Shown: one piece after another, positions 41,235-44,041 of the stretch
How the letters are laid out: every line of letters begins with the position of its first letter
How positions within the stretch are numbered: the first letter of the stretch is position 1
From: an uncultured Collinsella sp.
GTDB lineage: Bacteria > Actinomycetota > Coriobacteriia > Coriobacteriales > Coriobacteriaceae
Assembly: GCA_902467875.1 (NCBI GenBank)
Contig: CABQWP010000010.1
Coordinates: 1-44,041, forward strand
Length of the DNA: 44,041 nt
Reading direction: 5' to 3'
Translations under genes and position numbers: made by a program
Notes under the pieces: generated by a model
Told to the model about the DNA's origin: nothing
Database searches by the model: none
The model's input: only the letters and a program-made list of their open reading frames with translations

Positions 41235-42041
41235 ATGTCCGGACACTCTAAGTGGGCCACAACCAAGCATCGTAAGGGCGCGCAGGACGCCAAGCGTTCC
41301 GCCCTCTTCTCCAAGCTCAGCCGCAACATCACCGTTGCTGCCCGTCTCGGCGGCGACCCGCTGCCCGAGAACAACGCCAGCCTCGCCGCTGCCGTTGCCA
41401 AGGCTAAGGCTCAGTCCATGCCTAAGGACAAGATCAAGTCTGCTATCGATAAGGCCTTTGGTTCGGGTGCCGATGCCGCCGTCTACGAGAACATCGTGTA
41501 CGAGGGCTACGGTCCCGCCGGTGTCGCCGTCTACGTCGACTGCCTGACCGACAACCGCAACCGCACCGCCGCCGATGTCCGTTCCGCCTTCTCCCACGCT
41601 GGTGGCAACCTGGGCACCTCCGGCTCCGTCGCCTTCCAGTTTGAGCGCAAGGGTCAGATCGTCGTCGCCAAGGAGATCCTGGACGAGAACGCCAAGAAGG
41701 AGACCATGATCGCCAACGGTGCTGCTGGTGACGAGGATGAGTTCATGATGGCCATCGCCGAGGCCGGTGGCGAGGACTACGAGGACGCCGGCGAGGAGTG
41801 GATCGTCTGGACTACCGCCAACGAGGTCATGGCTGTCTCCAAGGCGCTCGAGGAGCAGGGCGTCCAGGTCAAGGGCTCCGAGACCACCATGGTCCCGACC
41901 ACCCCGACCGAGGTCTCCGGCGCCGACGCCAAGAAGGTTCAGCGCCTCATCGACCGTCTTGAGGAGCTCGACGACGTCCAGGATGTTTACAGCACCATGG
42001 ACATGACCGACGAGGTCATCGCTGCCCTCGAGGAGGAGTAG
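41235..42041 (+). CDS. yebC: YebC/PmpR family protein
   Basis: A 268-residue cytosolic protein beginning MSGHSKWATTKHRKGAQDAKR, the family's hallmark, followed by FSKLSRNITVAARLGGDP, MPKDKIKSAIDKA, GYGPAGVAVYVDCLTDNRNRTAADVRSAFSHAGGNLG and a C-terminal region of three domains typical of YebC. Family members were described as DNA-binding regulators and more recently as translation factors that help ribosomes with proline-rich stretches. The family length of about 240-250 is exceeded by an acidic insertion around residues 155-185 (GDEDEFMMAIAEAGGEDYEDAGEEW). The start has TAGGAGA 7 nt upstream, and a terminator follows. Confidence 0.95.
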   Translation: MSGHSKWATTKHRKGAQDAKRSALFSKLSRNITVAARLGGDPLPENNASLAAAVAKAKAQSMPKDKIKSAIDKAFGSGADAAVYENIVYEGYGPAGVAVYVDCLTDNRNRTAADVRSAFSHAGGNLGTSGSVAFQFERKGQIVVAKEILDENAKKETMIANGAAGDEDEFMMAIAEAGGEDYEDAGEEWIVWTTANEVMAVSKALEEQGVQVKGSETTMVPTTPTEVSGADAKKVQRLIDRLEELDDVQDVYSTMDMTDEVIAALEEE

Positions 42042-42109
42042 GCCCGCACGGATTGAGCCGTGCATATCTGGGCATAATGAAGCGAGCATGCAAGCCTCGT
42101 GGAATAGAT

Positions 42110-42152
42110 GAGCCGGATCCGCGTGCAATGAGGCACCGGACCCGGCTCTTTT
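42110..42152 (+). terminator. Rho-independent terminator of yebC
   Basis: GAGCCGGATCC (42110-42120) pairs with GGACCCGGCTC (42138-42148) with one mismatch, then TTTT. A TATAAT follows at 42152-42157 and could be the -10 of the envelope-stress cluster, but no -35 is apparent. Confidence 0.8.
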
Positions 42153-42207
42153 ATAATGATGCGAATCGTTTTGCATTCTGTGGATCGAGATTTGAAGGGA
42201 GCGCTGC

Positions 42208-42753
42208 ATGCGCGTGCTCAAACGAGCCCTGGCGATCGTGTATCTTGCCGCCGCCGTCGTGGCGCTGGGTACGTTAGTCTGCCAGTTTTGGGGGCCATAT
42301 ACCTATCGCTTTATGCTGTTGATGCGCGATCCGCTGCCTCGCATCGTTGTTACGGCGTGCGGCGGTGTCGTGGCGCTCGGCGTGCTCGTGTGTTTCTTTC
42401 GCCTGATGTTTGCTCGTCGCGAGCCGTCCTGCGTGCATCCGGCGGGGGAGCGTAATATCGAGGTCACGCTCGCCGCCCTCTCCTCGTGTGCTCGCACCGC
42501 GGCAGAGCGCGACGACCGCGTGATGGTCGAGCATGTCGAGGCGCGCGTGCAGGGCTCCGACGAATCGCGCGTCCGTTTTAAGGTCGACGCCATCGCGCTC
42601 GACGACCGGGATGTGGCCTCCCTTGCAGCCGCGATGCAGCAACGTATCGAGGAGGCCTGCGACACCATGCTCGGCACGCCGGGCACGACCGCACGCGTTC
42701 GTTTTTTGCCGTCCAAGACTACCGTCCAGACCGTGGAGGTTTCCGGTGAGTGA
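42208..42753 (+). CDS. amaP: AmaP-like alkaline-shock membrane anchor protein
   Basis: A 181-residue protein with two N-terminal membrane helices (about 7-26 and 46-66) and a cytosolic domain (about 80-178) of beta-alpha fold related to Asp23, the arrangement of AmaP, which tethers Asp23 to the membrane in Staphylococcus. Order and content (AmaP, DUF2273, Asp23) match the known cluster. AAGGGAG precedes the start. Its stop overlaps the next start (GTGAGTGA), showing tight coupling. Confidence 0.82.
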   Translation: MRVLKRALAIVYLAAAVVALGTLVCQFWGPYTYRFMLLMRDPLPRIVVTACGGVVALGVLVCFFRLMFARREPSCVHPAGERNIEVTLAALSSCARTAAERDDRVMVEHVEARVQGSDESRVRFKVDAIALDDRDVASLAAAMQQRIEEACDTMLGTPGTTARVRFLPSKTTVQTVEVSGE

Positions 42754-43123
42754 TACCAATCAAGACAAGACCGTCCGCACTCCGCGCCTGACTATCGATC
42801 AGAGCGCCGCGCCGGCTAGCGAGGTCGTCGATCCCAAGGTGGAGGGTACCGAGTCGCATGACGCGGTCGCCAATGATTTTGATGAGGCCATGGGTCTCAT
42901 CAAGGGTACGGGGGCAGCCATCTGGAGCTATGCCGTCCGTCATCCCAATACCACGCTTGGAGCCGTCGCTGGTTTTGTGCTCGCCGTACTGGTGCTCACG
43001 CTCGGCCTGTGGGATACGCTCGTCATCGCATTCTTTGTACTGATCGGCGCCGTGATTGGCCAGATCCGTGACGGCGAGAACGGGATCGTCAACTTCTTCG
43101 GCCGTCTGTTTAGCGGCCGCTAG
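42746..43123 (+). CDS. DUF2273 family small membrane protein
   Basis: A 125-residue protein with a hydrophilic N-terminus (about 1-60) and two closely spaced membrane helices (about 66-83 and 86-103), then DGENGIVNFFGRLFSGR, the conserved DUF2273 ending. The start is GTG 42746, overlapping the amaP stop by 8 nt, with GGAGG 5 nt upstream. DUF2273 proteins accompany Asp23/AmaP in Gram-positive envelope-stress clusters, and their own role is unknown. The long N-terminal extension before the helices is unusual, as typical members are 60-80 residues. Confidence 0.85.
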   Translation: MSDTNQDKTVRTPRLTIDQSAAPASEVVDPKVEGTESHDAVANDFDEAMGLIKGTGAAIWSYAVRHPNTTLGAVAGFVLAVLVLTLGLWDTLVIAFFVLIGAVIGQIRDGENGIVNFFGRLFSGR

Positions 43124-43167
43124 TATGTATTCGACCGCCGCGTGTGCGGTGGGCATAAGGAGGAACC

Positions 43168-43689
43168 ATGGCTTTTAACACGAAGGTCGATGTGGCCGAT
43201 ACTGAGCCCGAGGCAGACGAGACCGTCGCCGCCGAGGCCGAGGACGTAACGCTCGAGGACGAGGCGCTCGTCGAGGCCGAACCCGCCGACGATGCGGACG
43301 AGGATGATGAGGAAACAGACGAGTCCGAGGACTCGCTGACCTATTCCAACGGTGTAATCGAGAAGATCGTCGCCATGGCCACCCGCGAGGTGCCGCACGT
43401 CCTGGGCATGAAGGGCAACCTCATGCACTTTGTGCAGGAGCAGTTTGGTGCCGAGAACCTGACCAAGGGCGTGACGGTCGAGGTCACCGATGACAACCGC
43501 GTGGTCGTCAACATTTCCGTCATTATCGAGTACGGCGCCTACGCGCCCGCGATTTTCGACGACGTCAAGGCGCGCGTGACCGAGCGTCTGGCCGCGATGA
43601 CCGGCCTTGAGGTGGCAGGCGTCAACCTACGCATCGAGGATGTCATCACCCCCGAGGAGTACGAGCACCGCACCAACCAGCACGAGTAA
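43168..43689 (+). CDS. Asp23/Gls24 family envelope stress protein
   Basis: A 173-residue protein with a very acidic N-terminal tail (about residues 8-55, mostly Glu, Asp and Ala) and an Asp23 domain (about 56-165) starting LTYSNGVIEKIVAMATREVPHVLGM and ending VAGVNLRIEDVI. Asp23 is an abundant membrane-associated cytosolic protein of the cell-envelope stress response, held by AmaP. AAGGAGG precedes the start. It is the last gene of the three-gene cluster and is followed by a REP-like repeat and a strong terminator. Confidence 0.93.
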   Translation: MAFNTKVDVADTEPEADETVAAEAEDVTLEDEALVEAEPADDADEDDEETDESEDSLTYSNGVIEKIVAMATREVPHVLGMKGNLMHFVQEQFGAENLTKGVTVEVTDDNRVVVNISVIIEYGAYAPAIFDDVKARVTERLAAMTGLEVAGVNLRIEDVITPEEYEHRTNQHE

Positions 43690-43690
43690 C

Positions 43691-43740
43691 CTACCAAAAA
43701 GGGATGTTTATTTTAGCAGGTTTTATCTGCGAAAACGTCA
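43691..43740. repeat. REP-like element, family A, copy 3
   Basis: It reads CTACCAAAAAGGGATG, TTTATTTTAGCAGG, TTTTATCTGCGAAAACGTC. It is nearly identical to the copy at 14571-14620 apart from a short deletion in GGGACAGG, and starts two bases after the Asp23 stop codon. Confidence 0.75.
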
Positions 43741-43784
43741 AACGGCCGGCCGCACGGATGTATGTGCGGCCGGCCGTTATTTGT
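43741..43784 (+). terminator. Rho-independent terminator of the envelope-stress cluster
   Basis: A perfect 15-bp stem AACGGCCGGCCGCAC (43741-43755) / GTGCGGCCGGCCGTT (43764-43778) with an 8-nt loop is followed by ATTTG. It is symmetrical, so it could work both ways. Confidence 0.8.
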
Positions 43785-43823
43785 ATGTCCCCGATGTAGG
43801 CATACCGCTCGTCTAACTAGGGG

Positions 43824-43851
43824 TTGCAATCGTCGTGTTCCGCGTTACCCT
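43824..43851 (+). promoter_or_regulatory. Possible promoter of the last gene
   Basis: TTGCAA (43824-43829), a 16-bp spacer and TACCCT (43846-43851) lie 43 nt before the ATG at 43895. Support is by pattern only. Confidence 0.35.
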
Positions 43852-43894
43852 AATGGGCGCATTGTTTCCAAATTGTTAACGAGGGGTTGCCGTA

Positions 43895-44041
43895 ATGGCT
43901 GACGAGCACGAAACAGAAAGCCAGGCATGGGCGATTGAGGCTGCCGCGGCAGAGGCGGCATCGCGAGCTGCCGAGGAGGGACATCGTCCTCCCGTGGTGC
44001 CGATGGAGCGCGTGGTTGATCGCACCGATATGATAAAGCCC
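43895..44041 (+). CDS. Unidentified protein, N-terminal 49 residues (cut by window end)
   Basis: An ATG with GAGGGG about 9 nt upstream opens a frame that runs to the window edge without a stop. The visible 49 residues are acidic and Ala/Glu-rich at first (MADEHETESQAWAIEAAAAE), then PPVVPMERVVDRTDMIKP. No family was recognised. Its position after the Asp23 cluster suggests a separate transcription unit because of the terminator between them. Confidence 0.65.
   Translation, partial: MADEHETESQAWAIEAAAAEAASRAAEEGHRPPVVPMERVVDRTDMIKP

Overview
The window looks like a chromosomal segment of a Coriobacteriia actinobacterium, most probably Collinsella or a close relative. This is inferred from the high GC content, the strong bias to GC-ending codons, the Coriobacteria-like gene content (a giant two-ASKHA-domain CoA-dehydratase-type activase, AmaP/DUF2273/Asp23 cluster, LAQTG-anchored surface protein, AssT remnant) and REP-like intergenic repeats. 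No rRNA, tRNA, CRISPR array, phage or transposase gene was seen. Most genes are housekeeping or transport genes, but four show lesions or switch-like features.

Layout. 1-3.9 kb: a frame-disrupted D-2-hydroxyacid dehydrogenase, SEC-C-tagged methionine aminopeptidase, a radical SAM protein (all minus) and an alpha/beta hydrolase (plus). 4.1-6.4 kb: a signalling pair, a degenerate-GGDEF/REC/HD-GYP protein interrupted by an in-frame TGA, followed by an Hpt protein. 6.4-10.0 kb: an AT-richer block holding a DUF2975 membrane protein with its small HTH regulator, then a three-gene ABC exporter; similar palindromes sit in both promoter regions. 10.1-16.6 kb (minus): a class I amidotransferase, a complete polar amino-acid ABC importer (binding lipoprotein, two permeases, ATPase) and a DXP synthase. 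16.8-22.2 kb (plus): HD protein, CmpB-like membrane protein, Amt ammonium channel with PII, HAD phosphatase and a TetR regulator. The TetR gene leads into the 1595-residue activase (22.2-27.0 kb), followed by a structured intergenic repeat and a 3-hydroxyacyl-CoA dehydrogenase.

28.4-33.9 kb: a truncated, frameshifted aryl-sulfate sulfotransferase remnant, a DUF389 membrane protein carrying a canonical EF-hand loop, and a 1151-residue sortase-anchored coiled-coil protein with an embedded CAP-like domain. The surface-protein gene carries a nine-G tract near its 5' end: gain or loss of one G hits a stop codon within a few codons, which is what a phase-variable ON/OFF switch looks like. I regard this as the most interesting locus.

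34.0-44.0 kb: OPT-family transporter (minus), then on the plus strand type III pantothenate kinase, dCMP deaminase, NifU-type Fe-S protein, Lgt, a DUF6020-like polytopic membrane protein, YebC, the AmaP/DUF2273/Asp23 envelope-stress cluster and the start of an unidentified gene cut by the window end.

Three families of short palindromic or dispersed repeats lie at gene ends. All functional statements rest on motif recognition by eye; no database search was run.
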